Shown here in pieces: positions 52,877 through 61,922 of a DNA stretch of 64,000 nt (its first letter is position 1; each line of letters starts with the position of its first letter). Position numbers and translations under genes: made by a program. Source of the DNA: Dyadobacter pollutisoli (GTDB taxonomy: Bacteria > Bacteroidota > Bacteroidia > Cytophagales > Spirosomataceae); assembly GCF_026625565.1 (NCBI RefSeq), contig NZ_CP112998.1, positions 374,501 to 438,500 on the forward strand, read 5' to 3'. The notes under the pieces were generated by a model. That model had not been told where the DNA came from. It saw nothing but the letters and a program-made list of their open reading frames with translations, and made no database searches.

Positions 52877-52908
52877 ATTTAGGTTCTTTTTTGTGGGCTA
52901 AGGGGCTA

Positions 52909-54333
52909 TCAAAGTTCATAGGTTTGCCCTCTTAAAGGTATTTCTACGGAATTATAGCCATGATCTGCAATTTTTTGCTGAAAGTCAGCCATGCTTTGTT
53001 GTTCTCCGTGTACCAGAAAAACGCGTTTCAGTTTTTCCGGATCTTGTGTTTTCACAAATTTGATTAAATCGTTCTGATCTCCGTGGCCGCTAAATACGTC
53101 AATTTTTTCAATATTAGCCAAGACCGGCAGCTGCTTTCCGCGGATTGAAATGGTATCCTGTCCATTTAAAAGCCTCCATCCCAGCGTTCCCTCGGAAGCA
53201 TATCCGATCATCAGGATCGTCGCGTACGGGTTCCCGATGTTCGCCTCCACGTGCTGCTCTACGCGCCCGCCCTGGACCATTCCCGATGAGGAAATAATAA
53301 TGCAGGGCTCATTATAGTTCGACACGGCACGGCTGGCATCAGAGCTTTCCAGATAGATCAGGTTGTCAAAATCAAACAACATATCATTGTCTTCCTGAAA
53401 GGCTCGTGCCTCCTTGTTCAGGAGCCTCACGTGCCGCTGGTAAACCTTGGTACTACTATGCGCCAATGGGCTGTCCGAGAACACTTTCAGGTAAGGAAAT
53501 GCACGATCCAGGTAAATTTTATTCAGCGTATAAAGCAACGCCTGCGTACGGCCGACACTGAATGAAGGAATGATCAGTCTGCCCGGAATGTCAATGCAGG
53601 TACGTTTGATCACGTCTGCCAGTGCTTCTGCCGGTGTTCCCTGGTCTTCATGCACGCGGTTACCATAGGTAGACTCGCATATCAGGTAATCAACTTGTGG
53701 AATTTCCTGAGGATCAGTGAGTAACGGGTAATTGCTGCGGCCAATATCGCCCGAGAAACAGATCTTTTTCTTCTGCCCGTCCTCGTATACTTCCACCACG
53801 ATATGCGCGGCACCCAGTAAGTGGCCGGCTGCGTAAAAAGTGATGGTTACATTGTCAGCAATGCGGTAACGTTGCCCGAAAGCGACAGGCACAAAGTTAT
53901 CCAATGCCTCGATCACATGTTTTTCAACATAATAATCCATCGGCACATCCTTCTTTTTCTTACCACGTTTCTTGGAAGACGCTCCGTTGCGGGCATTCAG
54001 GCGCTTTTGGTGAAGATTGGCAGCATCCTTCAACAGGAGGGAAGTCAGTGCCAGCGTCGGTTCGGTACATACCACGCGTCCTTCAAATCCCTCTTTGTAT
54101 AAATTGGGAATATTGCCGGAGTGGTCAATGTGGGCGTGTGTTAAAAGTACTGTGTTTATTAAACTCGCGTCAAACGGAAAGACACTTTTTTGTTCCTCAT
54201 ACCTGGTTTTTCTACCAATCTCATCTAAGTCAAAATCAGAGCCGCAATCAATCAAAATCCGGTAATCATCTGATTCCAAAAGAAACATACTACCGGTAAC
54301 TTGTTGAGCAGCTCCCCAAAATGTCAATTTCAT
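52909..54333 (-). CDS. MBL-fold beta-CASP RNA-processing-type metallohydrolase
   Basis: This 474-residue protein has the metallo-beta-lactamase core with TFWGAAQQVTGSMFLLE and the zinc motif LLTHAHIDHSGNIPNL, followed by further ligands in AAGHLLGAAHIV and FSGDIGRSN. The beta-CASP domain contains IIPSFSVGRTQALLYTLNKI and CIIISSSGMVQGGRVEQH. The C-terminal RNA-specificity part has VFSGHGDQNDLIKF and VFLVHGEQQSM. It resembles CPSF73 and archaeal/bacterial RNA nucleases, so RNA cleavage is likely. It is the first gene of the operon with accA, HAD and M50. Confidence 0.93.
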   Translation of the reverse strand: MKLTFWGAAQQVTGSMFLLESDDYRILIDCGSDFDLDEIGRKTRYEEQKSVFPFDASLINTVLLTHAHIDHSGNIPNLYKEGFEGRVVCTEPTLALTSLLLKDAANLHQKRLNARNGASSKKRGKKKKDVPMDYYVEKHVIEALDNFVPVAFGQRYRIADNVTITFYAAGHLLGAAHIVVEVYEDGQKKKICFSGDIGRSNYPLLTDPQEIPQVDYLICESTYGNRVHEDQGTPAEALADVIKRTCIDIPGRLIIPSFSVGRTQALLYTLNKIYLDRAFPYLKVFSDSPLAHSSTKVYQRHVRLLNKEARAFQEDNDMLFDFDNLIYLESSDASRAVSNYNEPCIIISSSGMVQGGRVEQHVEANIGNPYATILMIGYASEGTLGWRLLNGQDTISIRGKQLPVLANIEKIDVFSGHGDQNDLIKFVKTQDPEKLKRVFLVHGEQQSMADFQQKIADHGYNSVEIPLRGQTYEL

Positions 54334-54543
54334 ACTTTAAATATGGGGTGAATGGCTATATTGGGATTTTTCTATCATTCGGAAAAATCAATATCATTAT
54401 TGTATCTTCTTTTATCTGTTCAATCAAAGAACTGCTTAATATCTGACAAAAGTACCAAAAAACAGACTGAGATTTGGACTTTACTTACTAGTTTAGATTT
54501 GGTATCGACACTTTCTTGCGCAAAATCACTCTTGTAAACTGAT

Positions 54544-56016
54544 ATGAAATTCACTCCGTTCGTTTTTTGCCTTTTTTTATTCCACGCCTCCCAGTCTCAA
54601 ACCATCGATAGTGTCGCACTGAACAATTTCCGCGACGCCGTGCTGGAACTGCAAAACAGCGAACTAATGCGCAGCGGTTCGTTGGCAATAAGCATTAAAT
54701 CCGTCAAAGAAAGAAATAATGTCTTTGCATTGAACCAGGAACGTTCATTACCCTCCGCATCGACACTCAAACTAGTGTCGACAGCGACGGTATTGGCATT
54801 GTTCGGCGGGGATTTTAAATTTCAGACATTCCTCGAACATGACGGCGTGATCAAAGGTGACACATTATCAGGGAATCTCTACATTCGCGGTACCGGTGAT
54901 CCTTCGCTGGGAAGCGACAGGTTCAAAGGATATCCGACCGCTAGCGAACTGATATTACGCTGGACTGCAGCGGTGAAGAAAGCTGGTATTAAGCATATTA
55001 AAGGCAAAGTTTTACCAGACGCTTCGTTTTTCGACAGTGAGATGCTAGCCAGCACGTGGATCTGGGGGGACATTGGAAACTATTATGGAGCCGGTGTGCA
55101 AGGACTTAATTTCAACGAAAATCTGTATAGAATTAAGTTTAAACCAGGTGTTGAATTTGGCGACCCCACTTCTTTCCTCGGTATAGAGCCTGCTATTCCT
55201 TATTTGTCGTTTGTAAACCAGGTCACGACAAATGAACGTGGCTCCGGCGATCAAACCATTGTTTACAGCGATCCATTAGGTACCAATGTGCTGCTGACCG
55301 GGACTATACCTGCGGGAGTATCAGTATTTTCAGTAAAAGGTTCTATTCCCAATCCCGCCGAATACGCAGCTTTTGCATTAAAGGCTGGTTTGACAAGCAC
55401 TGGGGTAACTGTTTATGAAGGAACTGCCCCTTTTCCACCTGTTGCGTTCCCGACACCTAATCCGAAAGTGATTTTGGATGAGTACAAATCACCGCCGTTG
55501 CGAGAGCTTTGCCAACAGGCCAATTTTTGGAGCATTAATTTATATGCCGATACTTTTTTCAAACAGGCGGGTAAGAGACTCGGCGGCAAATCTGACTACG
55601 ACAATGCCGCGACGGCCATCACTGGTTACTGGTCAGGCAAGGGAGCGGATCTGCGGGGTTTTTATATCAAAGACGGCAGCGGGCTTTCCCCCTCGGGTTC
55701 CATTAGTACCAACAGCCTGACCGACATTCTCAATTATGCTAATAAAGACGCCAGTTTCAACGATTTTTATAAAAGTATCGCAGTACTCGGCCTGAATGGA
55801 ACAGTACGGAATCTTGGAAAAGGGACAAAGGCGGCAGGTAATTTACACGTCAAGAGTGGCTCGATCGAGGGTACCCGCGCCTATGCCGGTTATGTGACTG
55901 CCAAGTCAGGTGCGCTGCTCAGCTTTTCAATTATCGCTCATAAGTACCTGCCCGGCAGTAACCGCCTCATTTCCGACTCGCTCGTGAAGCTGATGACATT
56001 AATGGCAGAATTGTAA
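54544..56016 (+). CDS. dacB: D-alanyl-D-alanine carboxypeptidase/endopeptidase (PBP4-type, S13)
   Basis: This 490-residue protein has a signal peptide (MKFTPFVFCLFLFHASQSQ). Penicillin-binding motifs of family S13 are present: the nucleophile Ser-x-x-Lys in LPSASTLKLVSTA, Ser-x-Asn in WSINLYADTFF, and Lys-Ser-Gly in HVKSGSIEGTRAYAGYV. The large insert with GDPSLGSDRF between the first two motifs is typical of PBP4. It trims D-alanine from peptidoglycan side chains or cleaves cross-links in the periplasm. It is convergent with hslV. Confidence 0.95.
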   Translation: MKFTPFVFCLFLFHASQSQTIDSVALNNFRDAVLELQNSELMRSGSLAISIKSVKERNNVFALNQERSLPSASTLKLVSTATVLALFGGDFKFQTFLEHDGVIKGDTLSGNLYIRGTGDPSLGSDRFKGYPTASELILRWTAAVKKAGIKHIKGKVLPDASFFDSEMLASTWIWGDIGNYYGAGVQGLNFNENLYRIKFKPGVEFGDPTSFLGIEPAIPYLSFVNQVTTNERGSGDQTIVYSDPLGTNVLLTGTIPAGVSVFSVKGSIPNPAEYAAFALKAGLTSTGVTVYEGTAPFPPVAFPTPNPKVILDEYKSPPLRELCQQANFWSINLYADTFFKQAGKRLGGKSDYDNAATAITGYWSGKGADLRGFYIKDGSGLSPSGSISTNSLTDILNYANKDASFNDFYKSIAVLGLNGTVRNLGKGTKAAGNLHVKSGSIEGTRAYAGYVTAKSGALLSFSIIAHKYLPGSNRLISDSLVKLMTLMAEL

Positions 56017-56021
56017 CGAAC

Positions 56022-56063
56022 CTAATAGCTAACGGCTAAAAGCTTTTAGTCGTTAGCTATTAG
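56022..56063. terminator. Long bidirectional hairpin between dacB and hslV
   Basis: CTAATAGCTAACG (56022-56034) and CGTTAGCTATTAG (56051-56063) are exact complements, and the sequence between them, CTAAAAGCTTTTAG at 56036-56049, is itself a perfect palindrome. The whole 42-base spacer between the two stop codons can form one 20-bp stem with a single G-T pair. No long T tract follows, but the position suggests a shared terminator. Confidence 0.7.
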
Positions 56064-56065
56064 TA

Positions 56066-56608
56066 TTATCCATTCACTTTTTCAATTACAAAATTGTGAT
56101 TGGTGTAAATGCAAAGGTCAGCTGCTACCGTCAGGCCTTCCCTCACCATTTCCTCTGCCGTCAGGTGTGGGGCATGTTTTTTCAATGCCTGGGCTGCTGA
56201 CAATGCAAAGTTTCCGCCGGATCCAATGGCCGCAATACCATTTTCAGGCTCTAAAACGTCGCCAGTTCCGGAAATAACCAGGATTTCATCTTTACTGGCG
56301 GTGATCATCATGGCTTCCAGTTTACGTAGGTAACGGTCAGTGCGCCAGTCTTTTGCCAGTTCAATAGCCGCTCTTTTCATATTGCCACCATAAGCATTCA
56401 GTTTTTCTTCAAAGCGTTCAATGAGGGTAAACGCATCAGCGGTAGAGCCTGCAAATCCGGCAAGGATTTTTCCGCCCATCAGCACCCTGATTTTTTTAAC
56501 ATTACCTTTTGCCACCGTATTGCCCATTGTCGCCTGGCCGTCGGCTCCGAGGGAAACGGTACCATTATGTAGTACACCAAGTACGGTTGTTGCGTGTATT
56601 TTTTCCAT
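56066..56608 (-). CDS. hslV: ATP-dependent protease subunit HslV (ClpQ)
   Basis: I use the ATG at 56608 (180 residues), because the family has only a short propeptide (MEKIHA) before the catalytic threonine in TTVLGVLHNGTVSLGADGQA; the frame extends to 56662. Conserved core segments are KIRVLMGGKILAGFAGSTAD, GTGDVLEPENGIAAIGSGG and ALKKHAPHLTAEEMVREGLT. HslV forms a two-ring proteolytic core that needs the ATPase HslU to degrade unfolded proteins. hslU is not adjacent in this window, unlike in many genomes. Confidence 0.96.
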   Translation of the reverse strand: MEKIHATTVLGVLHNGTVSLGADGQATMGNTVAKGNVKKIRVLMGGKILAGFAGSTADAFTLIERFEEKLNAYGGNMKRAAIELAKDWRTDRYLRKLEAMMITASKDEILVISGTGDVLEPENGIAAIGSGGNFALSAAQALKKHAPHLTAEEMVREGLTVAADLCIYTNHNFVIEKVNG

Positions 56609-56716
56609 GAATTGGTTTTTAATTAAATCTTGAATTTGCTGTGATAGTTGGCTATAAAACAAAAGTGCCAGGTCGTAAAACCTGACACTTTGTACTTATA
56701 TCGATTTTTGGATCGG

Positions 56717-58390
56717 TTAAACCAGCATGCTCATCGGTTCTTCCAACAGTTTTTTAACCGTATTTAAGAATGCTGCTGCCAGCGCTCCGTCCACCACACG
56801 GTGATCAGCTGAAATTGTTACTTTCATGATGTTGGTAGGATACACCGTTCCGTCCTCTTTGAAAGCAGCCACTTTTTTGATACCGCCGATGGCAAGGATG
56901 CAAGAATCCGGTGGGTTAATGATCGCTGTGAATTCGTCTACACCGAACATTCCAAGGTTGGAAATAGAGAATGTATTTCCTTCCCAATCCTTTGGCTGCA
57001 ACTTTTTATCTTTTGCTTTTCCAGCCAGGTCCTTCACTTCACTGGAAATGGTAGAAAGCGTTTTCTTGTCAGCGTCGCGGATAACCGGTACCAGCAGACC
57101 TTCGTCCACGGCTACGGCTACACCAATATTGACATAATTATATCTTCTGATTTTGTCTCCCAACCAGGCCGAGTTAACCGCCGGATGTTGTTTCAACGCT
57201 ACCGCACAAGCCTTGATGACCATATCATTGAAAGATATTTTCGCAGGGCTTACTTCGTTCAATTGAGGACGCAACGCCATTGCTTTATCCATCACGATTT
57301 CCATGGTCACATAGAAATGTGGTGCCGTAAACAAGCTGTCGCTTAGTCTGCGTGCGATGGTTTTCCGCATTTGCGAAATAGGCAGGTCTGTGAAATCTCC
57401 GCTTGCCGGTGCTGCCGTAGCTGGCGCGCTGGCTGCTGGTTCCGCTGCCTTCGCAGGTGCAGGAGCTGCCGCAGGCGCTTCGGTTTTGGCCGCTGGTTTG
57501 AACTCATCCACGTCGCGCTTAACGATACGGCCATTGTCACCGCTGCCTTCTACCTGGCTCAGGTTAATGCCTTTTTCGTCAGCAAGACGTTTTGCAAGAG
57601 GAGAAGCTTTGATACGTGCGTCTGAATCAGCAACTGAAACAGCCTTTTCAGCGCCATTTGACGATGGAGCGGCAGCTTTCGCTTCTTCCGGAGCACTGGC
57701 TTCCTCAACACCACCTTCGCCGTTTTCACGGGCAAGTAATGCTTCTACATTAGATCCTTCTTCACCTATTACAGCAATAATTCCGTCAACAGGAACTGCT
57801 TCGCCTTCTTTAATTCCAACGTAAAGGAGCGTACCGTCTTCGTATGCTTCCAGTTCCATTGTGGCTTTATCGGTTTCGACTTCCGCCAGTATATCTCCTG
57901 ATTTTACTTTATCTCCAACTTTCTTTTGCCATGAAACCAATGTTCCCTCCTCCATCGTATCGCTCATTTTAGGCATACGAACCACAGCCGCATTGATTTT
58001 CTCAGCTGGGGCAGCCGGTTTTTTAGCAGGTGCCGGAGCGGCCTCTGCCGCAGCCACCGGAGCAGCTTCCGCAGGTTTTGCTTCTTCTTTTGCAGGTGCA
58101 GCTGCGCTTCCATTACCATTTCCTCCGTCAAGAAGAGATTTATAGTCTTCACCTTCCGCTCCCACTACTGCCATAATCCCGTCGATAGGGACAGCATCGC
58201 CTTTATTAACACCAATGTAAAGAAGAGTACCATCATAATAAGATTCCAGGTCCATGGTTGCTTTGTCAGTTTCGACTTCTGCAATCACTTCACCGGACTT
58301 GATTTTATCACCTACTTTTTTGTGCCATTCTGCGATAACACCTTCTTCCATGGTGTCGCTCATTTTGGGCATACGAATTACTTCTGCCAT
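56717..58390 (-). CDS. pdhC: Pyruvate dehydrogenase complex E2, dihydrolipoamide acetyltransferase
   Basis: This 557-residue protein has two N-terminal lipoyl domains with lipoylation lysines in EVETDKATMDLESYYDG (near residue 43) and EVETDKATMELEAYEDG (near 175). Ala/Pro-rich linkers follow, including AAPAKEEAKPAEAAPVAAAE. The peripheral-subunit-binding domain is at about 265-300 (ASPLAKRLADEKGINLSQVE), and the catalytic domain ends with ISADHRVVDGALAAAFLNTV, which holds the active-site histidine and aspartate. It transfers the acetyl group to CoA. The motif order matches pyruvate-type E2 in Bacteroidota; no E1 or E3 gene is adjacent. Confidence 0.94.
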   Translation of the reverse strand: MAEVIRMPKMSDTMEEGVIAEWHKKVGDKIKSGEVIAEVETDKATMDLESYYDGTLLYIGVNKGDAVPIDGIMAVVGAEGEDYKSLLDGGNGNGSAAAPAKEEAKPAEAAPVAAAEAAPAPAKKPAAPAEKINAAVVRMPKMSDTMEEGTLVSWQKKVGDKVKSGDILAEVETDKATMELEAYEDGTLLYVGIKEGEAVPVDGIIAVIGEEGSNVEALLARENGEGGVEEASAPEEAKAAAPSSNGAEKAVSVADSDARIKASPLAKRLADEKGINLSQVEGSGDNGRIVKRDVDEFKPAAKTEAPAAAPAPAKAAEPAASAPATAAPASGDFTDLPISQMRKTIARRLSDSLFTAPHFYVTMEIVMDKAMALRPQLNEVSPAKISFNDMVIKACAVALKQHPAVNSAWLGDKIRRYNYVNIGVAVAVDEGLLVPVIRDADKKTLSTISSEVKDLAGKAKDKKLQPKDWEGNTFSISNLGMFGVDEFTAIINPPDSCILAIGGIKKVAAFKEDGTVYPTNIMKVTISADHRVVDGALAAAFLNTVKKLLEEPMSMLV

Positions 58391-58647
58391 ATCGCTTGTT
58401 AAGGTATTTTAGTTTCTTGGTCTAAAATTAGATTTCAGTCAAAATTACAACAAAAGGTGAATAGGTGTCGCCTTTCACATCATAAAATTGACCAAAACAG
58501 CTTCCGCTACGGATTTAAGTAATTCGGTACGGTTAATTACTGCTGATAATCAACAGAATATACTCATGTTATCATTCTGAAAGCAAACAACATTGATTTT
58601 AATGTGCGCATGAAGTGACATTTTTGAGGTTACGTAATGGCGTGATC

Positions 58648-59367
58648 TTAGGCTAAAAGGTTCAAATTGACCCATTCGGTTACTTCCGAAAGGCTTATGG
58701 TTGGCCGGAGTTTCAATGTCCCGAAAAAGCGTTTCGCCACCACCAGCCGTTTTTTGAATGTATAGGAAGATTCACCAAACTGATTTTCCCTGCGATCGAT
58801 CACAATACTGTCACATGTGAGTTTGGCATTGGCGATAAGTCCGATCAGGTAGGGGGACTGGGGCAAAAATGGCAGTAATAGCAATGCGGCTTTTTTTCTG
58901 ATGACCATAAATAAGCCTGCATTCATCGGGATTCTTTGGCCGGAGAAAACATGTACCAGGCCCTTAAATAGAAAAGAGGTAAAAAGCCGTCCGCCTGACT
59001 CATATGACCCTTTTCTTTTGGCAAAAATCACATCTGTACTTTGCTTCAATGAACGTACAAGCTCAGGCAGCTTCTCGGGCTCATCCTGCAAATCGGCATC
59101 CATGGTAGCAATGAGATCGTGTTTTGCAAACAGCATTCCTACCAGCAATGCGCTGCTCTGTCCTACATTATTTTTGAGATTAATGATTTGAAAATCAATG
59201 GAGTGTGTCAATGTTTCCAAAACGTTCAGCGAATAGTCCGGTGAAGCATCGTTGACATATATAACCTCGCATTTCCAGTTTTCCGCTGCCGAAATATCAC
59301 TCAGCCTTCTGTGCAATTCAACAAGTGTCGATGCGCTTTTGTAAACTGGTATGACAATGCTGATCAT
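58648..59367 (-). CDS. GT2-family glycosyltransferase (dolichol-phosphate-mannose synthase-like)
   Basis: This 239-residue protein has the GT-A fold of family 2: ISIVIPVYKSASTLVELHRR, VIYVNDASPDYSLNVLETL, NNVGQSSALLVGMLFAKHDL, and the metal-binding DADLQDEPEKLPELV. It lacks the C-terminal membrane helices of ArnC-type enzymes, so it is probably a peripheral membrane enzyme that transfers a sugar to a polyprenyl phosphate or glycan. Its ATG overlaps the previous stop by one base (TAATG). It is the last gene of the minus-strand cluster. Confidence 0.92.
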   Translation of the reverse strand: MISIVIPVYKSASTLVELHRRLSDISAAENWKCEVIYVNDASPDYSLNVLETLTHSIDFQIINLKNNVGQSSALLVGMLFAKHDLIATMDADLQDEPEKLPELVRSLKQSTDVIFAKRKGSYESGGRLFTSFLFKGLVHVFSGQRIPMNAGLFMVIRKKAALLLLPFLPQSPYLIGLIANAKLTCDSIVIDRRENQFGESSYTFKKRLVVAKRFFGTLKLRPTISLSEVTEWVNLNLLA

Positions 59368-60311
59368 TAATATCCTTTTTGGTAATTGACTACATTCAGC
59401 AACGCCTCGCCGCGCAGGTAACGTTCCAGATTTTGCTCAAAAAGCGATTGCCAGCGAAAAACAGGGCCTTCCAGACTTCTTCCTACATGCGGGCTGACGA
59501 AAATTTTAGGCTCTTTCCAGATCGGATGACCAGCCGGCAACGGTTCCTGTTCGAATACATCCAGGGCAGCTCCGGCCACATTCCCACTTTGCACCATTTC
59601 CAAAAGTGCCATATCGTCCAATGTCCCGCCACGCCCGATGTTTACTACGAATGCGGAGGATGGCAATGCGCGGAGCTCATTTTTACCAATGAAATGATAG
59701 GTTTCGGGTGTTTTGGGTAAACAAATGATCAATGCGTCGGTCAATGGAAGCTGGTTTCGCCAGTTGCTGCTTCCAAAAAGCATAGTTTCACCTTCCAGCG
59801 AATCATCAGGCTGATTTCTTACTCCTGCAACTTTTCCACCCAGGGCTTTAATGTAGGAAGCAATTTTTTTGCCCAGACTGCCCCAGCCTAGTATCAGGCA
59901 ACTGCTACCGTGCAAAGTCGAAAGCCGGTGGCGCTGCCAGCTGCCTTCATTTTGTTCGTCCCTCAAACTGGGCAGGGAACGAAAAAGACTCAAGAGAAGC
60001 GCAATGGTATGTTCGGCCAGCTCAGCATCATACACGCCTCTGGCGCAAGTGAGGGTTATATTTTTATCAATAAGAGATTGTTTTGCTTTTAAAATCAGGT
60101 CCACGCCTACGGAATTGGACTGCATCCAGCGCAGTTTCCGGGCAAATGGCAGGCTTTGCAAAAAGTAACGGTTGCCCAGAACGATCTCTGCGTTTTCGAT
60201 CAGGCGTTGTGCTTCTTCTTCGGAGTGTGCCATGACGATTTCATGCTGCGGAGCAATGTTTTTCAGGCTTTGTAAATGGTCCGGCACCGGCTCGTACATG
60301 AGCAAAATCAT
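59367..60311 (-). CDS. D-2-hydroxyacid dehydrogenase family NAD-binding protein
   Basis: This 314-residue protein has the D-isomer 2-hydroxyacid dehydrogenase layout. The nucleotide-binding motif is SCLILGWGSLGKKIASYIKA, the catalytic arginine lies in VNIGRGGTLDDMALLEM, the glutamate in LDVFEQEPLPAGHP, and the histidine in FVSPHVGRSLEGP. It would interconvert a 2-oxo acid and a D-2-hydroxy acid with NAD(P)H. It overlaps the preceding aldolase-like gene by 4 bases (ATGA), so the 2-oxo product of that enzyme may be its substrate (inference). Confidence 0.91.
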   Translation of the reverse strand: MILLMYEPVPDHLQSLKNIAPQHEIVMAHSEEEAQRLIENAEIVLGNRYFLQSLPFARKLRWMQSNSVGVDLILKAKQSLIDKNITLTCARGVYDAELAEHTIALLLSLFRSLPSLRDEQNEGSWQRHRLSTLHGSSCLILGWGSLGKKIASYIKALGGKVAGVRNQPDDSLEGETMLFGSSNWRNQLPLTDALIICLPKTPETYHFIGKNELRALPSSAFVVNIGRGGTLDDMALLEMVQSGNVAGAALDVFEQEPLPAGHPIWKEPKIFVSPHVGRSLEGPVFRWQSLFEQNLERYLRGEALLNVVNYQKGY

Positions 60312-61132
60312 ACGTGATAAGGATTTGTGGTCCAGCTTTCCACCTGGTCCCGGAACACACGAAAGTCATTTTCGGCTTCGTCAGGAGAGCGCAGTCGGGC
60401 ATCGGCGTATGCTTTTTTGATCGTTTGAACCATATAATCCATACTATGATTTTCGTGGTCTCTCAGGAATGTACGTCTTAAAAAGCTGAAATTGATCCCC
60501 AGTCTCGCATACTCATTGATCAGGTATTTGCTGGCGATGGGTTTGCCATTTGGCGGGTAAGTTACGCCTCCCGCACCGAGCGGAATGTCGAACTGCCCAC
60601 GGATCGTCTTGACGGTACCATTCATCAAAGGCATAAAAATATTGCGGCTGTTTTGCTGGATGTGCAGGTCGTTAAGACCAATGTAGGCCCTTTTCAAAGA
60701 AAGTTGAGAAAGTTCATCGAGACAACCAAGCGCAGCAACGGTTTCGATCAGTATGCTGAATTCTGCCCGTCCGGCGATCATATCAAAAGTTTGTTGAGCT
60801 TCTTCACAGTTCTCGACCATGGGCAGGAATATTTCGTCGGCCCCTGCTTTTAATGCAAGTTCGATCTCGTTTTGGGTATGCCCGGGCGAGAAACCGTTGA
60901 TCCTGCAAATCAGCTTGCCCGCAGGAGTTACTTCCCTAACCCGGCACAAGTCATCGTAAGTATCATAGTTGATCTGCGTGTCGAAGCTTTCCTGACGCGC
61001 CTTTTTCCCCTGATTTTCCCAATCCACAATAATTCCGTCGACACCAGCCGCAATAGCTTTCCTGACCGTTGCCTGGTCGTTTGAGAAAAGAAACAGATGA
61101 AATTCGGTTGAGAATGTAGAAGTTAAATTCAC
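60308..61132 (-). CDS. HpcH/HpaI aldolase/citrate lyase-family protein
   Basis: I choose a GTG start at 61132 (274 residues), which overlaps the previous stop by 4 bases like its neighbours; a TTG at 61165 would give a 37-base overlap. The TIM-barrel protein has GVDGIIVDWENQGKKARQE, KLICRINGFSPGHT with the arginine that binds pyruvate-like ligands, GADEIFLPMVENCEEAQ with metal-binding glutamate, and ILIETVAALGCLDELSQL. Family members cleave or form C-C bonds using a pyruvate enolate. The next gene encodes a 2-hydroxyacid dehydrogenase, so a two-step path to a hydroxyacid is possible. Confidence 0.87.
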   Translation of the reverse strand: MNLTSTFSTEFHLFLFSNDQATVRKAIAAGVDGIIVDWENQGKKARQESFDTQINYDTYDDLCRVREVTPAGKLICRINGFSPGHTQNEIELALKAGADEIFLPMVENCEEAQQTFDMIAGRAEFSILIETVAALGCLDELSQLSLKRAYIGLNDLHIQQNSRNIFMPLMNGTVKTIRGQFDIPLGAGGVTYPPNGKPIASKYLINEYARLGINFSFLRRTFLRDHENHSMDYMVQTIKKAYADARLRSPDEAENDFRVFRDQVESWTTNPYHV

Positions 61133-61920
61133 ATGCTTTTTATTTTCTTCGCGACTATTAAACAACTCGTTCCAAATGGTATTCGGGATTTATTTTTGAT
61201 CGCATTGATTTCCCAATGCAGCAGCCTTCTCAGAAAACGTGCGGTAGTAGGCCTACCGGCCATATGCTCATTCTTTTTCTTTTCCGGCGTGTTCTTCTTT
61301 TTTAACCCAAATTTCTCTGGTACCACCCGGAACAGCCACATAGGCAGCCACACCAGCGAAAAGAAATAGGATTGGTAAGTGACTTCAAATCCCGCTCGAA
61401 AAAGCAATTTTTCCAAACCGGCCAGCGTATACCGTCGGAAATGTCCAAGCTGCACGTCGTTATCCGACCAAAGACTGGTAAAAGCAGGTACGGTCAGCAT
61501 GATCTTGCCGTTGCTTGCCAGCAGACGATTAATCTTTTCCAGAAATGCCAGGTCATTTTCAATGTGCTCCATGACATCAAAAAAACCGGCTGCCGGTACT
61601 GTCCCGTTTACTTCCGGGGCGTAGTCTTCAAGGGTACTTTGAATGGTTTTTTTGATACCTCGCTTCTGAGCATTCTGAATTCCTGCGAGATATGGTTCCA
61701 CCAAAGTCACATCATAACCGGCTTGCTGCATTGCAAACGCAGTAATGCCATTGCCCCCGCCAATATCATGAAACTCTTTTGGGAAATCGTTGGCTTTTAG
61801 TGCCTGTACCAGACATTCGTTCCGGTGCTGATACCAGAATGACATATCTTCCATTTCGAAACAAACGGAATTCCCATCGTCAGGATAGGAAACAAGCCAG
61901 TTTTCCCTGTTTTGTTCCAT
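61129..61920 (-). CDS. Class I SAM-dependent methyltransferase
   Basis: This 263-residue protein has the Rossmann methyltransferase core: FHDIGGGNGITAFAMQQAGY (motif I) and the acidic end TLVEPYLAGIQNAQK, AAGFFDVMEHIENDLAFLEK (motif IV region), and GKIMLTVPAFTSLWSDNDVQ. A hydrophobic C-terminal stretch (YFFSLVWLPMWLFRV) suggests membrane association, as in methyltransferases of polysaccharide clusters. The start is 3 bases after the next upstream stop. The acceptor is unknown. Confidence 0.88.
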   Translation of the reverse strand: MEQNRENWLVSYPDDGNSVCFEMEDMSFWYQHRNECLVQALKANDFPKEFHDIGGGNGITAFAMQQAGYDVTLVEPYLAGIQNAQKRGIKKTIQSTLEDYAPEVNGTVPAAGFFDVMEHIENDLAFLEKINRLLASNGKIMLTVPAFTSLWSDNDVQLGHFRRYTLAGLEKLLFRAGFEVTYQSYFFSLVWLPMWLFRVVPEKFGLKKKNTPEKKKNEHMAGRPTTARFLRRLLHWEINAIKNKSRIPFGTSCLIVAKKIKSM

Positions 61921-61922
61921 TG

